Assembly (NCBI GenBank): GCA_964488535.1
Contig: CAZAUT010000007.1
Span: 1 to 46,821 of the forward strand
Length of the DNA: 46,821 nt
Direction: 5' to 3'
Origin: GWB1-38-13 sp964488535
GTDB taxonomy: Bacteria > Patescibacteriota > Microgenomatia > UBA8517
In this document: piece after piece, positions 23,210-31,499 of the stretch
Layout: every line of letters starts with the position of its first letter
Numbering within the stretch: the stretch's first letter is position 1
Made by a program: the position numbers and the translations under genes
The notes under the pieces: model-generated
Database searches by the model: none
Told to the model about the DNA's origin: nothing
What the model saw: only the letters and a program-made list of their open reading frames with translations

Positions 23210-24675
23210 ACTTCCTGCAGTTCGAAATTAATGGCATAGTTTTTCCGTACGTTTCTTGTTTTGTTTTCGGCGGGGACATAAGACCTTCGGTTGTAATAAA
23301 CAGCCGATGGACCGATTTCTGCATTTTTCATTGTGCGGTGGTTGTTCTTGTGGAGCGTTTTTTCCCAATTTAAATTGTTTGCAAAATATCTCAAAACTGC
23401 GCGAAATGAGGAGTAATACAACAAAAGTTGGTATGGGTAGAAAGTTAATAAAATTCTTAAAGGCAACAGCAAATTAAACTTGAGTCTGTAAGTCTTAGTG
23501 AAAGAATATATTCCGATGATGTTTATGAGCATTTGGAATACAAATAAATAAAATGGAATAAAAGAAACTATTGCCAGATAAACACTGATTTTGTTAAACA
23601 CAGCAGCGTATATTCCGATAGGTATATAAAGAAGGTAAAACATGTTAAAAAAAGGAGACAAAAGAATATAAACCGCAACCATTTTCTGACGAATTTTCGG
23701 AAGTCGGCTCCAGTGGCCTTTCAAAACTATCTGAAGGAAACCAAGATTCCATCGGGTTCTTTGTTTAATAAAACTTTTTACATCCGAAGGTGTTTCTTCG
23801 CGGGTCGAATACTTTCCATCATATAATATCTTGACTTTCGACCCGAGAGGATAAAGACGGATGCCGACGTCTGCATCTTCTGTCAGAGATTGGTCATCCC
23901 AGCCGCCGATTTTTTTCAGTAATTTTTTTCGGATAAATACCGTATTGCCCCCCAAAGGGGAAACCTGGCCAAATTTATTAAAAAAATGCAAACCCGATTT
24001 AAACCAAAAAAAATACTCGAGTACATTTAATGCCGAGAACCATTTATCCCGGTAGTTCATAAGCTGAACGCCCGATTGGACCACGTCAGCCTTATCATCA
24101 ACCATAGTAGTATTGATGACGTTCAAAATGTCAGGATGAGGTTCATCTTCAGCGTCGAATATTCCAATGACGCTGTTTTTAGCTGCTTTGAGGCCTTGGT
24201 TGAGTGCGTATGGCTTATTTATTATCTTTCCCGAAAATGTTACAAGCCTTATATTGTCTTTTCCGATTTCATTTAAAGCTTCAAATGCTTTAGCGATAGT
24301 TTTCTGATCATCAATCCGGCAGAGAATCAATATCTCTTTTAGGTGATCCGGATAATTAATCCTGTCAAGCGCTTTTATCGTATCTTTAATAACATTTTCT
24401 TCTTCACGGGCAGGCAGTAATATCGTGAAATCTGTTTCAGGCTTTCTGAAGTTTTTAAACGGTGTAGTGTTCGTCGAGGTATTTGCGGTGTCGTTCCAGG
24501 CATAAAGCATCCAGACAAGAGTGAAAAGTCCCTGTATGGTAAGAAGTACAGACACCGCCAAAATAAATTTTTGAAGTTCAAAATTGAATATAAATCCCCT
24601 AACCGCGTAAACAGCCAAAGTGCCGGTAAGAGCGAGAATGGAAAATTTTATAAAATATTGTTTTTTTGTTTCCAT
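23206..24675 (-). CDS. Processive family 2 glycosyltransferase (polysaccharide synthase)
   Basis: 489 residues. Two N-terminal membrane helices (ILALTGTLAVYAVRGFIF; AVSVLLTIQGLFTLVWML), a GT2 catalytic domain (TDFTILLPAREEENVIKD, FDAEDEP at 173-179, TEDAD at 265-269, QRTRW at 305-309) and about four C-terminal helices: the layout of processive inverting synthases such as cellulose or hyaluronan synthase. It uses a nucleotide sugar and exports the chain. The next gene encodes a GT39-GH8 fusion with GH8 being the hydrolase that accompanies cellulose synthase, so the product may be a beta-glucan-like exopolysaccharide; the sugar is not determined. Start at ATG 24675. Confidence 0.88.
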   Translation of the reverse strand: METKKQYFIKFSILALTGTLAVYAVRGFIFNFELQKFILAVSVLLTIQGLFTLVWMLYAWNDTANTSTNTTPFKNFRKPETDFTILLPAREEENVIKDTIKALDRINYPDHLKEILILCRIDDQKTIAKAFEALNEIGKDNIRLVTFSGKIINKPYALNQGLKAAKNSVIGIFDAEDEPHPDILNVINTTMVDDKADVVQSGVQLMNYRDKWFSALNVLEYFFWFKSGLHFFNKFGQVSPLGGNTVFIRKKLLKKIGGWDDQSLTEDADVGIRLYPLGSKVKILYDGKYSTREETPSDVKSFIKQRTRWNLGFLQIVLKGHWSRLPKIRQKMVAVYILLSPFFNMFYLLYIPIGIYAAVFNKISVYLAIVSFIPFYLFVFQMLINIIGIYSFTKTYRLKFNLLLPLRILLTFYPYQLLLYYSSFRAVLRYFANNLNWEKTLHKNNHRTMKNAEIGPSAVYYNRRSYVPAENKTRNVRKNYAINFELQEV

Positions 24676-24879
24676 AAGAGTAATAAAGGTAAAAGTTGTA
24701 AAAACGAGTTTATGTAATCAGTCAGCCGAAATCTGTAATATTGTTCACAGGAGAGAATGCTTAAGAACGCCTTATTAAAGCAAAAAAGTATCAAAGGTTA
24801 GAGTAATAAATGTGTGTAATATTTCTTACAGAAGAAACTAAAGTATCTTGTTAGTCTGGTAAAGTCGAAATTTATTTAT

Positions 24880-25029
24880 ATGGATACTATAACGGTCGGT
24901 ACATTGTCGCCTTTAACTTCGCTTGTTTTCGGGATTCTGATATTGTTGTTCCCGAAGATTTTAAATTATTTGATCGCAATATATCTGATATTAATTGGTC
25001 TGATGGGTTTACGTTTGCTTGGTTTTTAA
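24880..25029 (+). CDS. Tiny membrane protein, DUF3096-like
   Basis: 49 residues. Sequence pattern MDTITVGTLSPLTSLVFGIL...LLFPKILNYLIAIYLILIG...MGLRLLGF: nearly all hydrophobic with a P-K break in the middle, as in the DUF3096 family (~50 aa, two helices, FGIL-x-LxFPxxLNYxxAIYLIxxG). Function unknown. It precedes the YeaQ/GlsB-like gene by 91 nt, and both belong to the small-membrane-protein group common near stress genes. Confidence 0.7.
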   Translation: MDTITVGTLSPLTSLVFGILILLFPKILNYLIAIYLILIGLMGLRLLGF

Positions 25030-25120
25030 ATCGGTAGGGGATGAGTAAATGCCGGTTTGGCTTTTGCGGATTATATAAACCGCGGAGTTTAGGCATAGAA
25101 AGCGAGGTGTTTAATAAAAT

Positions 25121-25363
25121 ATGGGACTTATTACATGGATTATATTTGGTGCAATAGTCGGTTGGCTGGCATCCGCCATTATGAAAACCGATAAAAGTTA
25201 CGGTGTCGCTGCGGACATTGTGATAGGAATCGTCGGTGCAGTTATCGGTGGTTTGGTTATGGGATTGTTCGGTCAGCCCGGGGTCGGCGGATTCGATCTT
25301 TATAGTTTGATTGTTGCAGTAATAGGTGCGGTGATTTTGATTTACATTGCAAGATTAATTTAA
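25121..25363 (+). CDS. GlsB/YeaQ/YmgE family small membrane protein
   Basis: 80 residues, three short hydrophobic helices with many glycines: LITWIIFGAIVGWLASAIMK, then DIVIGIVGAVIGGLVMGLFG, then LYSLIVAVIGAVILIYIARL. It matches the family annotated as 'transglycosylase-associated protein', often stress-induced; the enzyme link in the name is not supported by any catalytic motif. Cluster with DUF3096 upstream and two small proteins downstream. Confidence 0.88.
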   Translation: MGLITWIIFGAIVGWLASAIMKTDKSYGVAADIVIGIVGAVIGGLVMGLFGQPGVGGFDLYSLIVAVIGAVILIYIARLI

Positions 25364-25407
25364 TAACCGAAATCAATTATCCGAAAACCGTGAATATTTT
25401 GATAATT

Positions 25408-25629
25408 ATGGAAAAAATGTTCACAAGAACAAATATGGGAGTAATAATCAGCGATTTACGCGACAAAAAACAATACTATCTTGAAGAGGCTGCAAAATTA
25501 AGGCGCCAGGCTGCCGAGGTGGAGAAGACCGAGGATTACCCGGAGGCAAAAAGACTATACGATCTAGCCGAAAAGGCAGATCATGCAGCCGATCTGATCG
25601 ACAAGGAACTGAAAAGCTATATAGAGTAA
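25408..25629 (+). CDS. Small helical hypothetical protein
   Basis: 73 residues from ATG 25408 (MEKMFTRTNMGVIISDLRDK). It is almost entirely charged helix (KQYYLEEAAKLRRQAAEVEK, RLYDLAEKADHAADLIDKEL), probably a coiled coil, with no cysteine and no membrane helix. Starts at 25390 or 25435 (MGVIISDLRDKK) are also possible; no Shine-Dalgarno decides it. It lies 44 nt after the YeaQ-like gene and is likely cotranscribed. Confidence 0.55.
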   Translation: MEKMFTRTNMGVIISDLRDKKQYYLEEAAKLRRQAAEVEKTEDYPEAKRLYDLAEKADHAADLIDKELKSYIE

Positions 25630-25674
25630 CAATTTTTAGATCCTTAGAAAAATCGTTTAAATAAGAAAAAATAT

Positions 25675-25884
25675 ATGGAAAATGTTGTAAACAATCCAAA
25701 TTCAAATGAACCCGGAAGCGGTATGTGGGGTTTCCTTAGTGTCCTGTTGATCGTGGTAGCAATAATCGCTCTGTTTATTTTTGGATTACCTTATTTGAGA
25801 AGTGCTTTTAGAGGTTCCGGAACTACACAGGTGAACATCCCCGATCAGGTTGATGTAAATGTTAGCTTACCCAACAATCAGTAG
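25675..25884 (+). CDS. Small single-pass membrane protein
   Basis: 69 residues: a short polar N-terminus (MENVVNNPNSNEPGSGMWG), one membrane helix (FLSVLLIVVAIIALFIFGLP), and an outer segment GSGTTQVNIPDQVDVNVSLP. It resembles small envelope proteins of CPR and may be the end of the run of envelope-stress-like genes from 24880. Function unknown. Confidence 0.6.
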   Translation: MENVVNNPNSNEPGSGMWGFLSVLLIVVAIIALFIFGLPYLRSAFRGSGTTQVNIPDQVDVNVSLPNNQ

Positions 25885-25980
25885 CCGTCTTATGTTATCT
25901 TCATACTAGTCGGACTTCCTCGAATTTGATTTGGTACATAATCTGTATTTGACTTTGAGTGCTATTTTTACACTTTCGGG

Positions 25981-26009
25981 TTATCAATTGGATTAATCAA
26001 ATGTATAAT
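25981..26009 (+). promoter_or_regulatory. Promoter of DUF5674 gene
   Basis: TTATCA (25981-25986), 17-bp spacer, TATAAT (26004-26009), then 6 nt to the ATG at 26016. Leaderless mRNA expected. Confidence 0.65.
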
Positions 26010-26015
26010 TAAGAC

Positions 26016-26351
26016 ATGTCGGTTGTTTTTATAAAAAATAAAGTAACAAAAAAAGATTTGCTTAAAGCCCAGGAGGATTACGGTAAATATATTAAAATTG
26101 TAATAGATATTAATAATAACCTGATGGTAATTGGCGGGGAATGGCATGCGGACGGTGAGAAACTTCTGCTTGAAAACGGAGCGAATGCAACAGATATTTG
26201 GGGTGGAGGAATCGATATTGATACAAAAAATATTGATACTATCGCACTAATTAATTTGCGTCCGAATCTTGGAAACAATAGTCAGGAGATACTTGATGCG
26301 AATATAAGAAATCAATTTACGGTTATTGTCAAAGATAGATTTAGCTTATGA
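26016..26351 (+). CDS. DUF5674 family protein
   Basis: 111 residues. The signature segments VIDINNNLMVIGGEWHADGE, LLLENGANATDIWGG and then INLRPNLGNNSQEI match the CPR-enriched DUF5674 family (pattern: 'VVDxxxxxMAxGGExHADxE...LLExGxxxxDxWG...INxRPxxGNRS'). Function is not known. It overlaps the next gene by 4 nt (ATGA at 26348), so the two are translationally coupled. A two-gene unit of small proteins with a single promoter is a typical toxin-antitoxin shape, but nothing else supports that. Confidence 0.75.
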   Translation: MSVVFIKNKVTKKDLLKAQEDYGKYIKIVIDINNNLMVIGGEWHADGEKLLLENGANATDIWGGGIDIDTKNIDTIALINLRPNLGNNSQEILDANIRNQFTVIVKDRFSL

Positions 26352-26605
26352 ATATTCAACTTGCGAATTTATCAACGGATCTGAGAAGATTATCAAATTG
26401 GATTTATGAAGGAAAATATAAAACCGCAAAAAGTTTTATTGCAAAAATAAAACATAAATACAAAATCGAAAATCCGGTTGGGATTTATAAAGATGTTTGG
26501 AAGGAAATAGAAATAATCGGAAAAAACAAAGAGGGAAGGGTTAGATCGGCAGATAGAGCTGCGACATTGGGTTCAATACTTCTTCATGAATCATTAAAAA
26601 AATGA
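26348..26605 (+). CDS. Small protein coupled to DUF5674
   Basis: 85 residues, basic and mainly helical: MNIQLANLSTDLRRLSNWIY, KTAKSFIAKIKHKYKI, then RVRSADRAATLGSILLHESL. Not recognised. The start overlaps the DUF5674 stop by 4 nt, so it depends on its neighbour's translation. Probably acts with DUF5674; the nature of that role is unknown. Confidence 0.6.
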   Translation: MNIQLANLSTDLRRLSNWIYEGKYKTAKSFIAKIKHKYKIENPVGIYKDVWKEIEIIGKNKEGRVRSADRAATLGSILLHESLKK

Positions 26606-26790
26606 CGGGGGAGGATGCTCTTTTTCTGAATGGCTTTGTATTTCTTGGTAAAAATTTGCCGAAGAATATGTATTGAGCGCAAACGAAATATGTACTCCTA
26701 ATTTTTACAAATTAATTATGAATTGTTACTTTTGATTTTGTATTTTTGTTATACATGTAGGTTTTTTAGGTGTTAAGATGATAGCAGTCA

Positions 26791-27051
26791 ATGCTAGATA
26801 TTTTTGTTGGAAATAATATAGTTTGCGGTGCCGGCTGGTCATTAAGGGAATGTACTTCCCAAGAGCTGCTTCAGATCCGTATTGCGATTATCGGGACATT
26901 ATCGGTTTGGGTGTCGTTTCTAATAATGACCGGAATAGCAATATATCGCAGAACGAAGGATCTTAAAATAAGTGAATATTTTTATAATAGTTCAAGAAAA
27001 CCCCGAACGTCCTTCGGCATACTAAGGATGGTGGGCGCAGTCGAAACATAA
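26791..27051 (+). CDS. Small single-pass membrane protein, C-terminus taken from a dispersed repeat
   Basis: 86 residues. A polar N-terminus with two cysteines (NNIVCGAGWSLRECTSQELL) precedes one membrane helix (IAIIGTLSVWVSFLIMTGIA) and a basic stretch. The last ~24 residues (FYNSSRKPRTSFGILRMVG...) are encoded by the start of a 155-bp dispersed repeat (26981-27135), so the original C-terminus was replaced when the repeat arrived. A TAAGAT -10 (with TGT before it) lies ~11 nt before the ATG. Function unknown. Confidence 0.5.
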   Translation: MLDIFVGNNIVCGAGWSLRECTSQELLQIRIAIIGTLSVWVSFLIMTGIAIYRRTKDLKISEYFYNSSRKPRTSFGILRMVGAVET

Positions 27052-27135
27052 GCTCGAGGGCTGAATTGAACTGTTTCAAACTCGTCGAAGACGAAGTCTG
27101 AGAATACCCCGACCGTGAGGTCGTGGGTAGTTTAT
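26981..27135. repeat. 155-bp dispersed repeat, copy 1
   Basis: Nearly identical over 155 bp to 31580-31734, starting TTTATAATAGTTCAAG and ending GGTCGTGGGTAGTTTAT. It contains hairpin CCCCGACC-GTGA-GGTCGTGGG. No terminal target duplication was seen. Part is read through in the 26791 gene. Bases 27136-27306 hold no gene. Confidence 0.85.
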
Positions 27136-27306
27136 ATTGTCTACATTGTTATTACGTTACTCACTGTCTTTTTTGGAATTCAGGTTGCATAAGAGTTTAC
27201 TTCTCCGAAGGTAATTTTTTAAGATAGAAGATATATATTACTGGTAACCCGATAATTTTAATAGTGGTTCTTCTTTTCATAATCGGTGAATTATACCACT
27301 TATTAT

Positions 27307-27597
27307 TTACGGTTCAGTTTCCTTATTTGCGGTTCCTTTCCAGCTGCCCACCTCAAGACTCCCTCCTTTAAGGTGGCACGTTCCTCTTCCCGGCCTTGGA
27401 GAAAATTCCGGTTCCTTGCAAATGGCTCTCGGTTCGAATCCCATCTTATTACTTTCTTCGAATATTGTTTCGTAAGGTATGCCGTTGTTGTCCCAATGAA
27501 AGTCGATCATACCCGCTTTCGCACCACCTCTGATAATTTCAGGACAATTACGAGGACACTCGAAAAATATCACTCCGTTTCGATTTATTCCTGTCAT
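27307..27597 (-). CDS. Small Cys-containing hypothetical protein
   Basis: 96 residues: MTGINRNGVIFFECPRNCPE gives two close cysteines, then FEPRAICKEPEFSPRPGRGTC. Similar opening MTGI...FECP/VPCP and Cys spacing is seen in the orphan at 41998-42300, so the two may be distant paralogs. No membrane helix. The C-terminal part is low-complexity. The gene is plausible from this likeness and frame; function unknown. Confidence 0.45.
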   Translation of the reverse strand: MTGINRNGVIFFECPRNCPEIIRGGAKAGMIDFHWDNNGIPYETIFEESNKMGFEPRAICKEPEFSPRPGRGTCHLKGGSLEVGSWKGTANKETEP

Positions 27598-27839
27598 GAT
27601 AATATCCGTCTACCTGAAAGGGTAATTATGAGACATTTTAGTTACTGCCTTTAAGAAAGTCAATTGGAGTGGGGGTGGTGATAGTACAGATAAAAACAAA
27701 GCGTACCGTTCAGGGAAATTATAACAGCCACAGAAGAAAAATGCTTGAACTTTTTATACCTGAATTATTTTATCCGCTATTTCACCTCGCGGGCGGCTAG
27801 TTTCTTTTACTTCGTGGGTGGATGGAGTATATTATTAAA

Positions 27840-28199
27840 ATGCCAGGATATGTAGATTGGGAAAATAGGTTTGGTCTGGTTCTTGATAGGGCAGGGATTT
27901 CCTACGAAAGATGCCAATCGGTGAGATTGGTAAAGCCAATCTCTTTGGCTAATGGTGAAAGTAAGGTTGTTGCATCATTGGACTTTAAAGTATTAGGGGA
28001 ACAGGAAAATACTGTTTGCTATGCTGACATAACCAAAAGCATGGGGAATACGGATCACAAAAAAGCTCAAATAAAAGTAGTAAGAAACGCGGGAAAAAAG
28101 ATAGTAATTATCTCCTCGTCGATGGTTCAATGTTTGGAAGGAGTTGAAAGTGACGAATCTCTTCGACAATTTCTTTTTAAAATATTTTCTTTCGAGTAG
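27840..28199 (+). CDS. Hypothetical protein, possibly PDDEXK nuclease-like
   Basis: 119 residues from ATG 27840 (MPGYVDWENRFGLVLDRAGI). The upstream in-frame ATG at 27822 is rejected because a TATATT box (27828-27833) lies between the two, 6 nt from 27840. The segment VVASLDFKVLGEQENTVCYA, then DITKS...KKAQIKVVRNAGKKIVII, has the D...(D/E)-x-TK and KKAQ spacing of some small restriction-fold proteins. This is a weak structural guess. Two cysteines, no membrane helix. Orphan on the plus strand. Confidence 0.5.
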   Translation: MPGYVDWENRFGLVLDRAGISYERCQSVRLVKPISLANGESKVVASLDFKVLGEQENTVCYADITKSMGNTDHKKAQIKVVRNAGKKIVIISSSMVQCLEGVESDESLRQFLFKIFSFE

Positions 28200-28317
28200 T
28201 CAAATATTTTTCAATTAACATGGGATTATACAATTAATTGATAAGTCATATGTCAGATAGGTTCTCAAAACGAATGCGACCTTTCTACACAATACAAAAC
28301 TAATGAAAATGAACTCA

Positions 28318-28398
28318 TCCTGTCTGCGGTGCGTAGCTCTGAGTTAATCGAAGGAAGCAGCGTTGAATCAAGTCGGTCGAAAATTATAAACTTTTGCA
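28318..28398. repeat. Dispersed ~80-bp repeat, copy 1
   Basis: Shares GCGTAGCTCTGAGTTAATCG and AAGGAAGCAG plus TTGAATCAAGTCGG with 29957-30047. It ends next to the stop of the minus-strand nucleotidyltransferase gene. Function unknown. Confidence 0.7.
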
Positions 28399-28399
28399 T

Positions 28400-29068
28400 T
28401 CAAAATACTTCTGATTTTAGATCCTTTGCTTTATGAAGAAAGTACTTTCGCCATTCATCATTTTTTAAAGGAATTCTCATAATTGGCAAGTCACTTGACT
28501 CTTTGGCCAATAGAAAGTTGGCTGCAAGTTGAATAGGATTTACATACCAATCAAATTTTGATCTGGCTTTTTTCGCCAGGTCCTCCATTTTGAAGCCGTA
28601 GGTCTTGTTGATTAAATAAAGATCGATGAAATCGCGCCCTCTTGGTTTGGTTGCAATTGTTTGGAATTTATTAACAGCAATGTCTATTAAGCTGTCATAG
28701 GTAAGTTTTTTATAAATACCCCCTTTTTCTAGAGGGGTGAACGGGTAATAGTTAAAATCAACTTTTAAAATTGTATTGTTCCTGAATTTAATAACGTAAG
28801 TATGAAGACCCAGAAATTGGGTATAACTTATCTCTTCTGCCCCAATTTTGTTAGCAGCATTTTTCATAAAAACGTTAATGGGGTTAATTTGCACTTCTTC
28901 CTTTGTGGTAAAAAGGTCAATATCTTCCGAATCACGATGGTGCAAATAAAATTCAGAAAGGACAGTCCCGCCTGTCCAGTAATATTTTTTTAACAAAGAA
29001 GGTTCATTTACAACCAACTCCAAGAACCGTTTTTGTAATTTGGTAAGGATTGAGGAAGACGATCCCAT
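28400..29068 (-). CDS. AbiEii/AbiGii-like nucleotidyltransferase (toxin-type)
   Basis: 222 residues from ATG 29068 (MGSSSSILTKLQKRF). The DUF1814/AbiEii nucleotidyltransferase signature is present: YYWTGGTVLSEFYLHHRDSE followed at once by DIDLF (GG-x-LS then D-x-D). The later strand KVDFNYYPF supplies the third acidic residue. In AbiE systems this protein transfers nucleotides to tRNA to arrest growth. The upstream gene (29008-29262) overlaps it by about 60 nt and could be the antitoxin, giving a two-gene unit under one promoter. AbiEi's usual winged-helix sequence is not recognised in that partner, so the class is uncertain. Confidence 0.8.
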   Translation of the reverse strand: MGSSSSILTKLQKRFLELVVNEPSLLKKYYWTGGTVLSEFYLHHRDSEDIDLFTTKEEVQINPINVFMKNAANKIGAEEISYTQFLGLHTYVIKFRNNTILKVDFNYYPFTPLEKGGIYKKLTYDSLIDIAVNKFQTIATKPRGRDFIDLYLINKTYGFKMEDLAKKARSKFDWYVNPIQLAANFLLAKESSDLPIMRIPLKNDEWRKYFLHKAKDLKSEVF

Positions 29069-29262
29069 ATCCAATATTCTAACACCAAAACCTTTAAAGG
29101 ATCTAATTGAGGTTTAATTTTATTCCAGTTTTTCACTAAAAATTTGAGACTAATCTTTTGATTGTCTGCTGTACCATAATTTATTAACTGGACATGTTTC
29201 CAGATTTGGTAAGAATCGCTTTTTTTGTCCCATATTGAGGTGTCGGTATTCCAATTGTACAT
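29008..29262 (-). CDS. Small Trp-rich protein, probable partner of nucleotidyltransferase
   Basis: 84 residues with nine tryptophans, basic: MYNWNTDTSIWDKKSDSYQI, then WKHVQLINYGTADNQKISLK, then FLVKNWNKIKPQLDPLKVLV. Its 3' end overlaps the nucleotidyltransferase gene by ~60 nt. TATAAT (29269-29274) ends 6 nt before the ATG, so it heads the unit with a leaderless mRNA. Position and size suggest an antitoxin; it loosely recalls the small DUF6922-like proteins that pair with nucleotidyltransferases, but I am not sure of the family. Confidence 0.6.
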   Translation of the reverse strand: MYNWNTDTSIWDKKSDSYQIWKHVQLINYGTADNQKISLKFLVKNWNKIKPQLDPLKVLVLEYWIWDRLPQSLPNYKNGSWSWL

Positions 29263-29416
29263 ATATCTATTATACCATTTTTGAAGCTATTTTACGAAAC
29301 CAAGTCAGACTTGGCGAAGCTGAGTTTGATTCGCTGAAGTCGAGTATCGAATGGTACTCGGCAGCCCTGGATGCAATAAACCCGAAAGAGTGCGAAGCCA
29401 AGTTTGACTTAATGTA

Positions 29417-29824
29417 TTATCTGGATTCACATTTTTTTCGTGCCAGGCAAAAAACTCCGTCTTTTTCACAGTCAAAACACGATTTTGGCCTGTGAATCTT
29501 GTCGCTATATATACTACATCCTAACTTGATTAATAAAGGACACGCGCCGGCAATAAAGATGGCAGTTGTTTTATCATCCATACAGATTACACCTATAGGA
29601 TCTGTAAGCATGTTGCAAACATGTATACCGCGGGGTGGGTTAGTTATTCCATTCTTCATATCATATAAGTCCGCAATAGCAAGATGTGTATATACACGAG
29701 TACCCTTAGGTAAAATTCTTATGAGTGCCCTGGCTCGTTCGGGCGACTCAAACATATAAACGTTATAACAACATGGAAAGGTGGTGCAACCGGCGGTGAC
29801 ACATTTGTTTTCTTCAATGGTCAT
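29417..29824 (-). CDS. Cys-rich hypothetical protein
   Basis: 135 residues with 12 cysteines: N-terminal CVTAGCTTFPCCYN, mid IHVCNML and VICMDD, and a terminal cluster GACPLLIKLGCS...KSCFDCEKDGVFCLARKKC. Metal clusters are possible at both ends. A TATAAT box (29833-29838) ends 8 nt before the ATG; the N-terminus MTIEENKCVTAGC is therefore well set, with a leaderless mRNA. No signal peptide. Not recognised. Confidence 0.6.
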   Translation of the reverse strand: MTIEENKCVTAGCTTFPCCYNVYMFESPERARALIRILPKGTRVYTHLAIADLYDMKNGITNPPRGIHVCNMLTDPIGVICMDDKTTAIFIAGACPLLIKLGCSIYSDKIHRPKSCFDCEKDGVFCLARKKCESR

Positions 29825-29956
29825 TGGACGGAATTATACCACACAAAACTTATTATAGGTCATAATATTAACCATCCTCAGCTTCCAGATTAAATTGATC
29901 ATAAGAAAATCAGATGAGAAGCCATACACACCAATTTATTTTTACAAAACGACTTG

Positions 29957-30047
29957 TCCTGCATGCGGGTGCGTAGCTCTGAGTTAATCGAAGGAAGCAG
30001 CATTGAATCAAGTCGGCTGAAGGATTACGAACTTTTTACGCTCAAAT
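29957..30047. repeat. Dispersed ~80-bp repeat, copy 2
   Basis: Second copy of the repeat at 28318-28398 (GCGTAGCTCTGAGTTAATCG... core identical, tail diverged). It ends about 30 bp before the DUF3800 GTG start, so it forms the promoter-upstream region of that gene. Confidence 0.7.
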
Positions 30048-30079
30048 TTATTGGTTTTTAGGTGTGATAAAATTAAGTT

Positions 30080-30820
30080 GTGCAAGCTTACAAAATATTA
30101 TCGATAGATGAAAGTGGGAAAGCTGCTTATGCCCATCCCTCCAAAATTTTTATTCTCTCTGGTGTAGTTATTCCTGAAATATTGAAACCTAAGATTGACG
30201 CTAAAATGCGTAAAATCAAGAAAAAATATTTCAATGATGAAGATGTTGTTTTTCATGGAAGAGATATGGCAAGACATGGCGGTAAATTTTCTGTTTTAAA
30301 AGATGCTAAAAAAGAAACTTCTTTTTGGTCGGAATTTGTGAGTGTGGTCAACCATCCCAATATTTCGTTTTACTTTATTGTTACGGATAAAGAAAAAGCC
30401 AGCAAAGCGGGTTGGCAGCCACACACTATCCTTCGTCGGTCGTATTTGAGAATTATTTCCGAATTCGTTCGTTGTATTAAGACGGAAAAATACTCTGGAA
30501 AAATTGTTAACGAGTCTGATGTGCAAGAAGATGCTTTATTAATTTACGCTCATAATAGATTGCAAGTTCAAGGAACGGGGGATGGTTCTGTAAGCGCAAA
30601 TGAATATAAAAAACTAATCACGTCTTTAAGTTTAGTCAATAAATCTAATTTTGATATTGATGTCCAAATAGCAGATGCAGTTGCCTTCGTGGGTCGTCTA
30701 AAATACGAGATAGATATTCTCAAGAAAAAAAGAGTTCTAAGTAAGGTAGAGAAAGTAAAAATTAGATTAATTAACCGGAAGGTAAATGGAAAGCCAGGAC
30801 TTTTTGAAGTACTTATATAA
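30080..30820 (+). CDS. DUF3800 family protein
   Basis: 246 residues. The DUF3800 signature is visible: DESGKAAYA near the N-terminus (D10/E11), an RNase H-like layout (VVFHGRDM), and a late IADAVAFVGRLKYEID segment like the 'QxADxxA' motif of the family. DUF3800 proteins are often found next to restriction, phage or toxin genes; their activity is not established. The GTG start is supported by a -10-like TAAAAT a few bases upstream. It lies in the accessory region with AbiEii-like, RNHCP and GIY-YIG genes. Confidence 0.8.
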   Translation: MQAYKILSIDESGKAAYAHPSKIFILSGVVIPEILKPKIDAKMRKIKKKYFNDEDVVFHGRDMARHGGKFSVLKDAKKETSFWSEFVSVVNHPNISFYFIVTDKEKASKAGWQPHTILRRSYLRIISEFVRCIKTEKYSGKIVNESDVQEDALLIYAHNRLQVQGTGDGSVSANEYKKLITSLSLVNKSNFDIDVQIADAVAFVGRLKYEIDILKKKRVLSKVEKVKIRLINRKVNGKPGLFEVLI

Positions 30821-30993
30821 ATGAAAAAGTCGGTCATGGCTTTCGCTCATATACCGACTATTCAACCTTAATAATACCATTATTTTCGAGACAGTCAACC
30901 GCACGTTTAGTATAAAAACATATGGTACACTTCAGCTTTTGATTGAAGTATACGGGCCTGGTTTTTGAAAAAAACGCGAACTATTTACGCCTA

Positions 30994-31490
30994 TTAAATT
31001 TCTTGAGACAAATAGTTTTTGTAATTAATCCCAAATAATGAAATTAGTGCCTCTTCTTTGTTTTTAGACACAATAAGCTCTAACCCCAAGTTTTGAAGTT
31101 GGCTGAAAATATCCTTGTCCAGATTAAATGATTCCTTCAGAATCGAAAGAAGCTGATACTCATTGTCATCTCCGGCTATCCGGTTGGGGGACAATTTACC
31201 ACAGTTGGCACATTGATGAATCAACATCAGTTCACCTCCACCTCTTCCAGTAAACGGGTTGATTTCGTAATCCTTAAAGGCAAGAGCCAGTGGTCTCATT
31301 CTGGCACAGCAGTCTGACTTACGATCTCCTGGAGTATTTAAGTCAACATGCTTGGACCACAAGCAAAGCGGGCAATGATTTCTATGCTTTGTTCCTAGTG
31401 GGTTAGCCGAGAGGATGACGCGACAATTAGAGCATCTGAAAGATGCTTCTAGTCGCTGAGAGCTTTTTCGATATAGTTATTTTTGTTCAC
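30994..31490 (-). pseudogene. RNHCP zinc-binding domain protein, frame disrupted near N-terminus
   Basis: The open frame ending at 30994 reads ...FRCSNCRVILSANPLGTKHR then NHCPLCLWSKHVDLNTPGDR, and later LIHQCANCGKLSPNRIAGDD: the RNHCP family (paired zinc knuckles). That frame has no start codon above RNHCP; a stop lies upstream at about 31475. A good promoter (31500-31528) and a GTG at 31490 exist in another frame (VNKNNYIEK), which would join the RNHCP frame by a -1 shift at the A5 run (plus strand T5, 31464-31468). So the gene is either broken by a one-base deletion, sequenced wrongly, or uses -1 slippage on GAAAAAG. If counted from the TTG inside RNHCP, the zinc motif would be lost. Confidence 0.75.
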
Positions 31491-31499
31491 CACGGGCTG

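Noticed and set aside
27425..27445. GGTTCGAATCCC inside the 27307 gene, like a tRNA T arm
   Set aside because: No cloverleaf can be drawn around it and it lies in a plausible coding frame.
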